Of a stretch of DNA of 10,679 nucleotides, positions 1 to 5,500 are shown piece after piece; position 1 is the stretch's first letter, and each line of letters opens with the position of its first letter. The notes under the pieces are model-generated. The model ran no database searches. It was not told the DNA's origin and was given only the letters and a program-made list of their open reading frames with translations. This DNA is from Spirochaetia bacterium (GTDB lineage Bacteria > Spirochaetota > Spirochaetia > Treponematales > Breznakiellaceae). The translations under genes and the position numbers were made by a program. The stretch covers positions 1 to 10,679 of the forward strand of contig BNUW01000087.1 in NCBI GenBank assembly GCA_025997655.1. Reading direction: 5' to 3'.

Positions 1-177
1 GCAAAGGGTTTCAAGCTGGTGGGCTGCACCTGCGTTGGGCAGGACCTGCAGTTACGGGGCGCACACTACACGGAGATCTTCGACGGCCATGCGGGGAATA
101 ACTACACCTCCGAGGCAATCCTCGCCACCGGCGCTATTGACGCAGTGCTTTCGGAATTTAACTGCACATTACCGGGT
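1..177 (+). CDS. cooS: Internal fragment of CooS (Ni-Fe-S carbon monoxide dehydrogenase), inverted piece
   Basis: Frame 1 reads an internal segment of the anaerobic CO dehydrogenase catalytic subunit, which oxidises CO to CO2 in the cytoplasm. It contains VGCTCVGQD, an NNYTSEAILATGAIDAVLSE stretch and EFNCTLPG. By family knowledge these correspond to the region supplying two cysteine ligands of the C-cluster: the second Cys of GCTC and the Cys of FNC. There is no start; the reading enters from the left edge. After the Gly codon at 175-177 the homology stops, and the following residues up to the stop at 204 are not CooS. The N-terminal part of CooS lies immediately to the right on the opposite strand. 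This piece is therefore probably an inverted section of the same gene joined by a chimera, not a separate gene. The family assignment is strong; its genomic reality is doubtful. Confidence 0.8.
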
Positions 178-772
178 CGGAGTTCAGATTGGTGGAACAC
201 TTAACCACCCCGTGGAAGACTTCGGACTTCGCACCGCCGGGGAGAATGCCCAGTTCTTTCCATACCTTAAACCGGGGCGGGTAGGCCATCTTTTCTACCA
301 GGTCCATCCTGACGTATTCCGGCTTGTAGAGATCCGCCAGAACCGCGTCGGCCACATGGAGGGCCTTCTCGTGATTATCCTTGCCGCTTACGCCGAAGGT
401 TTTGCAGAGCCGTTCCAGGGTGTCCAACCCCTTGAGCTTCCCTTTGCCCAGGGCAGTATTTTTCAGGTTGAGGGCGGTATTTTCCACCACATGAAGATAG
501 CAGCCGGCCCCCGAAGCAACCGTCCGCAGAAAGTTCCGGGTAACCATGACATCCGCCGTAGCCCCGCAGATGCCCCGGGGGGATTCCGGCGTTATCCGGC
601 AGGGACCGTTGGCGCAGAGCCGGCAGCACACCCCCTGCAGGCCGAACCCGCATTTTGTTTCCTGGCTTTCCACCCGGTGGTGGGAAGTTTCCATCGGTAG
701 CTTGGCGATAAACCCTTCCAGGGGCTTATCCGCGCTGGCACAGGTCGAACACCCGTAGTAACTCTCATTCAT
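158..772 (-). CDS. cooS: CooS, anaerobic carbon monoxide dehydrogenase, N-terminal part
   Basis: This is the catalytic subunit of Ni-Fe-S CO dehydrogenase (CO + H2O to CO2 + 2H+ + 2e-), cytoplasmic; in acetogens it may also serve with acetyl-CoA synthase. About 201 authentic residues are present, against roughly 630-640 for the family. The N-terminal cluster motif is complete: Cys41 and Cys49 fit the D-cluster bridging the dimer, and Cys50, Cys53, Cys58 and Cys69 (CCRLCANGPC, then GICGA) fit the B-cluster. A later KCSTNLNSDPV stretch is also typical. The ATG at 772 has a good GAGGAG ribosome site at 781-786, 8 nt upstream. Real coding stops near base 170; the last three residues (Met-Cys-Ser) and the TAA come from the inverted join. 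The Rrf2 regulator lies 54 nt upstream on the same strand, and a -10 box with a dyad fills the gap. No acsB or cooF neighbour is visible. Confidence 0.9.
   Translation of the reverse strand: MNESYYGCSTCASADKPLEGFIAKLPMETSHHRVESQETKCGFGLQGVCCRLCANGPCRITPESPRGICGATADVMVTRNFLRTVASGAGCYLHVVENTALNLKNTALGKGKLKGLDTLERLCKTFGVSGKDNHEKALHVADAVLADLYKPEYVRMDLVEKMAYPPRFKVWKELGILPGGAKSEVFHGVVKCSTNLNSDPVMCS
166..180. other. Head-to-head inversion or chimera junction inside cooS
   Basis: Plus-strand CooS coding ends in ...T-L-P-G at 166-177. Minus-strand CooS coding ends in ...S-D-P-V at 170-181. The shared bases ACCGGGT (171-177) make sense in both readings, so a microhomology of about 6-8 nt sits at the join. 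In an intact CooS the N-terminal part and the internal piece would be co-directional and separated by some tens of residues that are missing here. This is seen directly; artefact as the cause is inference. Confidence 0.75.
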
Positions 773-798
773 GGCACACGCTCCTCAAAAAATTGGTG

Positions 799-826
799 AA
801 TCCGGATGAAAATTATCCGGATTATA
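799..826 (-). promoter_or_regulatory. Probable cooS promoter (-10) with overlapping dyad operator
   Basis: Read on the minus strand, a perfect TATAAT (821-826) lies just after the rrf2 stop. It is followed at once by a perfect dyad: AATCCGGAT (799-807) and ATCCGGATT (815-823) around a 7-nt spacer. Each arm contains the self-palindrome ATCCGGAT. The dyad overlaps the -10 box and the expected transcription start, a repressor-type layout. No good -35 hexamer lies 16-18 nt upstream (TTGTCA at 839-844 is only 12 nt away), so this promoter may be weak or activator-assisted. The adjacent Rrf2 protein is the obvious candidate to bind here; that is inference. Confidence 0.55.
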
Positions 827-1225
827 TTAAAAAATTTCTGACAATCTTTTTTCCTTTAACCCCGCCACTATCAGCGCCTGAATCCGAACAAACTCGGTAT
901 GGACCCCGCATCGTTTCTTCCCCCTGCCATTCAGGGGGCACCGGTACCCGTGGCCCAGACATTCGTTGAACAGCGGATTTTCGTCTACCGCCGTTATCAC
1001 ATCAAAAAGGGTAATTTCGCCGGTACTTTTTTCCAGAGCGTATCCTCCGTTGGCCCCCCGGTAACCCTGCACGATACCGGCCTTTTCAAGTTTCTTCAGT
1101 ATCTTATAGCCGTACTGAAACGGAACCAGTTCCCCGTCGCAAATATCCTGAACCGTCTTCCTCCCGCCATCGGCAAGCTCCCGGATAATCCGCGCCCCGT
1201 AATCCGCTTCTTTGGTGATAAACAT
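827..1225 (-). CDS. Rrf2-family winged-helix regulator with three-cysteine Fe-S motif
   Basis: This 132-residue protein belongs to the Rrf2 family (IscR, NsrR, RsrR, CymR), dimeric cytoplasmic DNA-binding regulators. The start MFITKEADYGARIIREL is the usual Rrf2 N-terminus. The winged helix continues through VPFQYGYKILKKLEKAGIV, and the wing carries the family motif YRGANGGYAL (about residues 55-64). Residues 89-106 hold three cysteines spaced C-x6-C-x9-C, with His109 close behind, suggesting an iron-sulfur cluster that senses redox state, O2, NO or iron supply. The spacing differs from classic IscR (C-x5-C-x5-C). An upstream in-frame TTG at 1261 is less likely as the start, because it lies in the -35 box and would add 12 residues before the conserved N-terminus. 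It is co-directional with cooS and divergent from the flavodiiron gene, so it may control both. The exact signal is unknown. Confidence 0.9.
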   Translation of the reverse strand: MFITKEADYGARIIRELADGGRKTVQDICDGELVPFQYGYKILKKLEKAGIVQGYRGANGGYALEKSTGEITLFDVITAVDENPLFNECLGHGYRCPLNGRGKKRCGVHTEFVRIQALIVAGLKEKRLSEIF

Positions 1226-1261
1226 GGTATAAGTATATGGATACTGGATAATAATTGTCAA
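1226..1261 (-). promoter_or_regulatory. Strong promoter of the Rrf2 gene, possibly giving a leaderless mRNA
   Basis: On the minus strand a consensus TTGACA (1256-1261) is followed 18 nt later by TATACT (1232-1237), 5 of 6 matches to the -10 consensus. Only six bases separate the -10 from the ATG at 1225, and no Shine-Dalgarno sequence lies between. The expected start of transcription thus falls on or beside the start codon. A GTAT..ATAC imperfect dyad (about 1227-1244) overlaps the -10. GGATAAT (1246-1252, plus strand) also occurs, on the minus strand, in the cooS dyad region, a weak hint of autoregulation. Confidence 0.6.
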
Positions 1262-1315
1262 GATAACTTCTTTAAAAAAAAGAGTAAATTTTTGAAGATT
1301 TACCCGAAAAAGCCC

Positions 1316-1357
1316 TTGCGGGAATGGTTTTTTTTTGCTAATTTTTTTTAAAAGGAG
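1316..1357 (+). promoter_or_regulatory. Candidate promoter and ribosome site of the flavodiiron gene
   Basis: TTGCGG (1316-1321) and TAATTT (1339-1344) are spaced 17 nt apart and give a weak sigma-70-like promoter. A good AAAGGAG ribosome site (about 1351-1357) precedes the ATG at 1364 by 6 nt. The stretch 1262-1350 is A/T-rich with long A and T runs, and no other clear element was seen. The promoter call is tentative; the ribosome site is convincing. Confidence 0.35.
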
Positions 1358-1363
1358 TTATAT

Positions 1364-2581
1364 ATGAAAGCACATACCATTTCAGATTCAGTTTATTGTC
1401 TCCACGCGGACATCGAAGCGCCGGATCTGTTTGAAGGAATTTGGCCCATCCCTCAGGGCGTTTCCCTGAACTCGTATATCGTAAAGGGTGACAAGATCGC
1501 CCTCATCGATCTGGTACGTGACTGGGGCGGGGCGCCGGGGCAGATTGAAGATGCTTTGACGTCTATCGGCATCAGCTTTGCCCAGGTTGATTACCTTATC
1601 CTGAACCACCTGGAACCGGATCATACGGGCTGGCTCCGGGAATTCCGGCAAAAAAGCCCCAAGGCGGAGATCATTGCCACGGCCAAAGGGATAAATCTGG
1701 TCAAATCCTTCTATAAAATAGAGGACGGGCTGCGGGCGGTAAAGGACGGGGACACCCTGGACCTGGGCAAGGGCAAGGTCCTGACCTTCCGGGAAGCGCC
1801 GAATATCCACTGGCCGGAAACCATGGTCACCTGGGACGGCGAATCCGGGACCCTCTTCCCCTGTGACGCATTCGGCTCCTATGGCACCCTGAGGGAGCGG
1901 ATCTTTGACGACGAATATAGCGAGGCGGAACACGCCGCCTTTGAACAGGAGAGCCTCCGCTACTATGCCAACATCGTGGCGTCCTTTTCAAGTTTTGTGG
2001 AAAAGGCGGTGGAGAAGGTGGCCGGCCTGGATATCAAGTGCATCGCCCCCAGCCACGGCATCGTCTGGCGGAAGGACCCCAAGAAGATCATCGCCCGCTA
2101 CCTCAAATATGCTTCCTACGCGAAAGGCCCCGCAGAAAAGGAAATCGCCATCATCTGGGGGTCCATGTACGGGAATACCAAGCGGGGGCTGGATGCGGTA
2201 ATCCGGGGCATCGAAAGCGAAGGGGTTCCCTACTCTATCCACCGGGTCCCGGACGAAAATGTGTCCTGGGTCCTGGCGGACGCCTACAAGAGTACCGCCC
2301 TGGTTATCGCCATGCCCACCTACGAGTACGCCATGTTTCCCCCCATGGCCTTTGTGCTGGATATTTTCCGGCGCAAGCATATCATCGGGAAAACCGTGCT
2401 GCGGATCGGGTCCTGGGGCTGGGTCGGGGGCGCGAAAAAGGACTACGAGGCCGCCATTGAGCCCCTCAAGTGGACCAGCCTGGAAAGTTGTGAATGGGCG
2501 GGAGCTCCGGACGAAGCCACCTTGAAATGCCTGGAAGAAAAGGGACGGGAACTGGCCCGGGCGGTGCTGGCTATTGGATAA
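1364..2581 (+). CDS. Flavodiiron protein (A-type; O2 and/or NO reductase)
   Basis: This 405-residue cytoplasmic protein reduces O2 to water, or NO to N2O, using electrons from a rubredoxin-type donor or F420H2; in anaerobes it removes oxygen. It has the two-domain A-type layout and length. The metallo-beta-lactamase domain (about 1-250) carries all diiron ligands: His82, Glu84, Asp86, His87 (NHLEPDHTG), His149 (NIHWPE), Asp168 (PCDAFG) and His231 (PSHGIVW). The flavodoxin domain (about 258-405) begins IAIIWGSMYGNT, where SMYGNT is the FMN phosphate loop, and contains AMPTYEYAMFPPMA and GSWGWVGGAKK. There is no fused rubredoxin or flavin reductase domain, so an external donor is needed. The small desulforedoxin-like gene 84 nt downstream is a candidate. 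No terminator separates the two, so read-through is likely. The gene is divergent from the Rrf2 regulator. Whether O2 or NO is the main substrate cannot be told from sequence. Confidence 0.95.
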   Translation: MKAHTISDSVYCLHADIEAPDLFEGIWPIPQGVSLNSYIVKGDKIALIDLVRDWGGAPGQIEDALTSIGISFAQVDYLILNHLEPDHTGWLREFRQKSPKAEIIATAKGINLVKSFYKIEDGLRAVKDGDTLDLGKGKVLTFREAPNIHWPETMVTWDGESGTLFPCDAFGSYGTLRERIFDDEYSEAEHAAFEQESLRYYANIVASFSSFVEKAVEKVAGLDIKCIAPSHGIVWRKDPKKIIARYLKYASYAKGPAEKEIAIIWGSMYGNTKRGLDAVIRGIESEGVPYSIHRVPDENVSWVLADAYKSTALVIAMPTYEYAMFPPMAFVLDIFRRKHIIGKTVLRIGSWGWVGGAKKDYEAAIEPLKWTSLESCEWAGAPDEATLKCLEEKGRELARAVLAIG

Positions 2582-2607
2582 AAATTCAAAAAATATGAAA
2601 AAAACAC

Positions 2608-2636
2608 TTGACAAAGTTTCAATAAGGAATAATAAT
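2608..2636 (+). promoter_or_regulatory. Promoter of the desulforedoxin-like gene
   Basis: A consensus TTGACA (2608-2613) is separated by exactly 17 nt from AATAAT (2631-2636), which matches the -10 consensus at 5 of 6 positions. Transcription would start near 2643, leaving a leader of about 23 nt with a TTGGAGG ribosome site (2654-2660) 5 nt before the ATG. The small gene therefore has its own strong promoter besides possible read-through from the flavodiiron gene. Confidence 0.7.
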
Positions 2637-2646
2637 AGTTATTATT
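2628..2646 (+). promoter_or_regulatory. Fur/PerR-like AT-rich operator dyad
   Basis: The 19-base AATAATAATAGTTATTATT is a near-perfect dyad centred on 2637. By my alignment it matches the Escherichia coli Fur box consensus at 14 of 19 positions, and its 7-1-7 core (TAATAAT-A-GTTATTA) also resembles a PerR box. It covers the -10 hexamer, where a repressor would block transcription. The caveat is that the sequence is made of AAT/ATT triplets and continues as ATTATT, so some of the symmetry could be low complexity. Confidence 0.45.
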
Positions 2647-2665
2647 ATTATTTTTGGAGGACGAT

Positions 2666-2806
2666 ATGGCTGAAGTAAAGTATCAAGGCGAGATTGTGCA
2701 GGAGGACTGCACCGTGTATTGCAAAACCTGCAATAAAACCATTGAGTTGAAAAAGGGTGAAGAAATTCCGCTCTGCTGCGGGAAGCCCATGGAAAACATG
2801 GGCTAA
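2666..2806 (+). CDS. Desulforedoxin-like small iron protein (46 aa)
   Basis: This very short gene encodes MAEVKYQGEIVQEDCTVYCK, then TCNKTIELKK and GEEIPLCCGKPMENMG. Cys19-x2-Cys22 and the adjacent pair Cys37-Cys38 followed by GKPM match desulforedoxin and the N-terminal domain of desulfoferrodoxin, where four cysteines hold one iron as in rubredoxin. Free desulforedoxin is about 37 residues; here some 10 residues precede the site, including an extra Cys15. The likely role is one-electron transfer in the cytoplasm, perhaps to the flavodiiron protein encoded just upstream. It lacks the catalytic superoxide reductase domain. Start choice is firm, from the TTGGAGG at 2654-2660. A small zinc ribbon is the alternative, since the same ligands can bind zinc. 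A terminator follows at once. Confidence 0.8.
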   Translation: MAEVKYQGEIVQEDCTVYCKTCNKTIELKKGEEIPLCCGKPMENMG

Positions 2807-2816
2807 TGCGGGGGGA

Positions 2817-2848
2817 GGGCAGCCGGATTTTATCTGCGCTGCCCTTTT
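2817..2848 (+). terminator. Intrinsic terminator after the desulforedoxin-like gene
   Basis: GGGCAGC (2817-2823) and GCTGCCC (2838-2844) form a perfect 7-bp GC-rich stem with a 14-nt loop, followed by TTTT and further A/T bases. It starts 11 nt after the stop. The minus-strand operon ends at 2878 and converges here; on that strand the hairpin is not followed by a T run, so it is a clean terminator only for the plus strand. The rest of 2807-2877 holds no gene. Confidence 0.75.
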
Positions 2849-2877
2849 ATCTTGCTATTTCCGGAATAGGCCGGGGG

Positions 2878-3294
2878 TTATTTTTGCTGCGACTTGATGG
2901 TAACAATACCCCTGTTTGCATCCACCTCAACCAGGTCCCCGTCCTTCGCGGTTTCGTAGAACCCCTCTTCGGTGCGGTCTACCAAGGGAGTCTCCATGAT
3001 GATGGCGCTCGCCACCAGGGTGGTATCGGGGTTGCGGATGATCATCGCCCTGGGTTCGGTGCCCTTCATCTTTAGCTGATACATACCATCCGCCTGGACC
3101 ACGGAACTTCCCTTGCCGTTGGGGAACACCAATACTTTCCCCGCAATACTTTTCCCTTCAAGGCAGTGGTTCTTTTCAATCACAACCCCTGTACCGGGGT
3201 CCACCAGGTAAAAGCAGAAATCGTCCCTTGAAAAGAGCACTTCACCCTCACCTTTTCCTTCGGATATTTTATGACAGGAATACTGTTTTGCCAT
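2878..3294 (-). CDS. Aconitase X small subunit (swivel domain, DUF126)
   Basis: This 138-residue protein is the swivelling-domain subunit of aconitase X, the hydro-lyase family that includes bacterial cis-3-hydroxy-L-proline dehydratase and archaeal phosphomevalonate dehydratase. The central block is diagnostic: LVDPGTGVVIEKNHCLEGKS (about 30-49), then GKVLVFPNGKGSS (52-64), where the GSS loop is thought to contribute to the active site, and the later AMIIRNPDTTLVASAIIMET block. Its ATG lies one base after the large-subunit stop, with a GGGGAGAG ribosome site inside the end of the preceding gene. The two chains should be made together and form one enzyme. In many bacteria the two parts are fused; here they are separate. 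It is the last gene of the operon. The substrate cannot be inferred from this chain. Confidence 0.9.
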   Translation of the reverse strand: MAKQYSCHKISEGKGEGEVLFSRDDFCFYLVDPGTGVVIEKNHCLEGKSIAGKVLVFPNGKGSSVVQADGMYQLKMKGTEPRAMIIRNPDTTLVASAIIMETPLVDRTEEGFYETAKDGDLVEVDANRGIVTIKSQQK

Positions 3295-3295
3295 T

Positions 3296-4495
3296 TTACA
3301 CTCTCCCCGCTAATGAAGCGTCTACGCAGGTTTCTATGTCCCGGATTACAAAGGCCATGTTACGCCGTTGGGTATAATAGGCGCACTTGGGAGAATCGGT
3401 GATTCCCTTCTTCCCATAGAGGAATTTCCAGCAGGGCTGATCCATGCAGGTATCCCCGGCAATATCCCCTCCGGCGGCAAGGAGGATATCAAGGTAGCCC
3501 ATCTTGCGGGCCAGATCCTTGGTGAAAGCGCTGGCCATGATCCACAGTGGTACTGCGAGCTTCTTCCCCTTTACCCGATCGGCGATGATTCCCACCTGCT
3601 TAATGGTAAGGTGCGGACAGCCAAAGAGGGCAAAATCGATCTTTCCGCCCTCTGTGGAAAGCTCCTTTTGCATCCGGTCAAGATCCGCCCTGGTAACAGT
3701 CACCTCTTCTCTGGGGGTTTCTCCCTGGAAAGCGGCCTCCAGGGTAGGCGCCTCCGGGGTGACACCGATGATGTGGTACATCGCCACGTTTCCTCCGGTG
3801 TTGAGTTCCGCGCCCAGGTCCTTCAGTGCCTCGGGACTGGGATTAGTGATCCCCCGAAACACGGGGATTTTGAAGCCCGTCTTTTTTGGCGTGCAATAAC
3901 CAAGCATCTGGTAATCGAAATCCGACAGTTCTCCTGCGTCTACGTTCACCAGGATCTGACCCCTGCGGTTTTCCGTAAGGAGATACCCGTACAGGGGGGT
4001 AACGCCGGTTACCGCCGAGCAGAGGGCGCTCTGGGCTGCCTCCCGGTTGGTCCGGGCGCCGTACACCGAATTAATATAGGGGGTGGCGCTGGATTCGGAG
4101 TAGGCGGTGATCTCCCCAAAACGGGGAATGTTCTTTTCAAGATAGGGGGTACAGTTATAGGTGAGGGTTGCCCCCAGTTCCCGGTAGGCCGCCCGGGTCC
4201 GTTTGATGACGGCCTCGTCCCCGGCATCCACCGTGGTGATCCCCTGAAAGTATTCCAAATCAAACCCGGGATTTACCGTGGGGGATATCCGGCACTTCGC
4301 CCCGCCGGCGACCAGCTTTTCCGCAAACCAGAGATCCGCCTCCTGGTTGCTCAGAGCAACATGGGTTCGGGAGACAGGAACCATCTTGTCGGCATAACAG
4401 GCTTCGCCGATGGCTGCGAGAATTTTCATCGCCAATTTGGCGCCTTCACCAAAATCGCCGTTCAGCATGGCCTGCTCTTCCTTTGTTAACCGCAT
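3296..4495 (-). CDS. Aconitase X large catalytic subunit (DUF521)
   Basis: This 399-residue catalytic subunit of aconitase X is an iron-sulfur hydro-lyase predicted to remove water from a hydroxy acid or hydroxyproline-like substrate. The N-terminus MRLTKEEQAMLNG is typical. Family motifs include TYNCTPYL (Cys115), PRFGEITAYSESSA, NSVYGARTNREA (about 142-153), FGCPH (Cys293) and GDTCMDQPCW (Cys350). The three cysteines are the expected cluster ligands. The ATG at 4495 is preferred over an in-frame TTG at 4510, because AAGGAG (4502-4507) sits 6 nt before it and the TTG would overlap the upstream gene. The stop of the alcohol dehydrogenase is one base upstream (TAAgATG), so translation is coupled. 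Known activities of the family include cis-3-hydroxyproline dehydration, but the neighbours (sugar-type importer, KduD-like SDR, MDR) point to another, probably sugar-derived, substrate. The family call is very secure; the substrate is unknown. Confidence 0.93.
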   Translation of the reverse strand: MRLTKEEQAMLNGDFGEGAKLAMKILAAIGEACYADKMVPVSRTHVALSNQEADLWFAEKLVAGGAKCRISPTVNPGFDLEYFQGITTVDAGDEAVIKRTRAAYRELGATLTYNCTPYLEKNIPRFGEITAYSESSATPYINSVYGARTNREAAQSALCSAVTGVTPLYGYLLTENRRGQILVNVDAGELSDFDYQMLGYCTPKKTGFKIPVFRGITNPSPEALKDLGAELNTGGNVAMYHIIGVTPEAPTLEAAFQGETPREEVTVTRADLDRMQKELSTEGGKIDFALFGCPHLTIKQVGIIADRVKGKKLAVPLWIMASAFTKDLARKMGYLDILLAAGGDIAGDTCMDQPCWKFLYGKKGITDSPKCAYYTQRRNMAFVIRDIETCVDASLAGRV

Positions 4496-4496
4496 C

Positions 4497-5498
4497 TTAT
4501 TCTCCTTCAAATCGCAGCAGTATCTTCAAATCCCGTTTCTCTTTTCCGGTTAAAAGTTCAAAGCCCCGCGCAGCCTCTTCCGCGCTCATTATTGATGTTA
4601 CAAGCCAGCGGAAGTCATATTTTCCGCTCCCTATTAACGCAGCGGCTTCTTTCAAATCATCAAAACTATAGGCATTGTTCCCGACGAGGGTCATTTCCTT
4701 GGATACCAGGGTGTTAATATCCGTCTGGGGCGTCCGTTCATAGATCGCCGAAATAAAAACACAGCCCCCCGGGGCCGCTGCGCCGATAGCTTTATTCAGC
4801 ACCGTTTCTACGCCCACCGCATCAACCAGACAGGAATACTGTCCGCTTAGGCTTTCAATATCAGCGCTACGCTCATCCGCACCGGCTTCCTTCGCCTTCC
4901 CAAGACGGAAGGGGTCAATTTCAAAAACACCGACACGCTTTACCGCGTAGACATTTTTAAAAAGATACGCCATGAGAAGGCCGATGGGGCCCGCCCCCAA
5001 AACGAGTACATTGCCGCTCCCCGCAGCAGTAATAATACGACGGCAGGCATGAACCGCCACCGCTAAGGGTTCCGCAAGAGCGGCCTGCGCAGGGTCAGTC
5101 CCGCCCTTTAGCGTTACCAATTTTTCCGGTGCAATGGCAAGATACCCGGCGAAAGCTCCGGGGGAAACTTCACCGATAAAGCCCAGACTTGAACAGCGGT
5201 GGGTGTCCCCGGCAATGCAGGCGGCACAGGTTCCGCAGGGAACCCGGGGGTCGCCTACAACCAGATCCCCCGGAGAAAGGCCGGAAGAAGGCGGGGCGGA
5301 AACCACGGCGCCTGAAAATTCGTGGCCCATGGTTTCACCCAGTTTCGCTACGAACATCCCCTGCCTGAAGATATGCAGGTCCGATCCGCAGATACCGCCG
5401 TATTTTATTTTTACTAACGCTTCGGCGGACCGGGGAACCGGAACCGGAATATCTTCAAGCCCCACCTTACCGGGACCGTAAAATTTAACCGCCCTCAT
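4497..5498 (-). CDS. Zinc-dependent MDR alcohol/polyol dehydrogenase
   Basis: This 333-residue medium-chain dehydrogenase resembles sorbitol and threonine 3-dehydrogenases and likely oxidises a secondary alcohol with NAD(P)+ in the cytoplasm. Catalytic zinc ligands are Cys37 (GGICGSDLH) and His59-Glu60 (MGHEFSG), with Glu143 in LAEPLAVAVH. The structural zinc lobe is complete: Cys88, Cys91, Cys94 and Cys102 in C-x2-C-x2-C-x7-C spacing. The Rossmann motif LGAGPIGLL covers about 167-175. The usual acidic residue at the end of the second strand appears as FEID (about 193-196), favouring NAD+. It starts two bases after the SDR stop and ends one base before the aconitase X ATG. The exact substrate cannot be assigned. 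Confidence 0.9.
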   Translation of the reverse strand: MRAVKFYGPGKVGLEDIPVPVPRSAEALVKIKYGGICGSDLHIFRQGMFVAKLGETMGHEFSGAVVSAPPSSGLSPGDLVVGDPRVPCGTCAACIAGDTHRCSSLGFIGEVSPGAFAGYLAIAPEKLVTLKGGTDPAQAALAEPLAVAVHACRRIITAAGSGNVLVLGAGPIGLLMAYLFKNVYAVKRVGVFEIDPFRLGKAKEAGADERSADIESLSGQYSCLVDAVGVETVLNKAIGAAAPGGCVFISAIYERTPQTDINTLVSKEMTLVGNNAYSFDDLKEAAALIGSGKYDFRWLVTSIMSAEEAARGFELLTGKEKRDLKILLRFEGE

Positions 5499-5500
5499 GT

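Noticed and set aside
35..700. 221-codon open frame on the plus strand across the cooS join
   Set aside because: It runs out of frame over the plus CooS piece and antisense to the minus CooS piece, and its protein has no recognisable features.
1..772. Two separate cooS genes facing each other
   Set aside because: The two pieces cover different parts of one protein, neither is complete, and the join occurs inside conserved sequence with microhomology.
1301..1337. Hairpin plus long T run before the flavodiiron gene as a terminator or attenuator
   Set aside because: The possible stems (CCC/GGG or CCCG/CGGG) are only 3-4 bp. No plus-strand gene lies upstream to terminate, and the T run lies in a promoter-like A/T-rich stretch.
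2639..2655. ATT triplet microsatellite
   Set aside because: Only about four to five units, and largely explained as half of the operator-like dyad. It is too short to claim a phase-variable repeat.
2848..2877. Separate terminator for the minus-strand operon (CCGG-CCTATT-CCGG)
   Set aside because: The stem is 4 bp and no T run follows on the minus strand; the support is insufficient.
3368..4489. 373-codon open frame on the plus strand opposite aconitase X
   Set aside because: It lies wholly antisense to a clearly recognised enzyme, has no family resemblance and no ribosome site, and is typical of shadow frames in GC-rich coding DNA.
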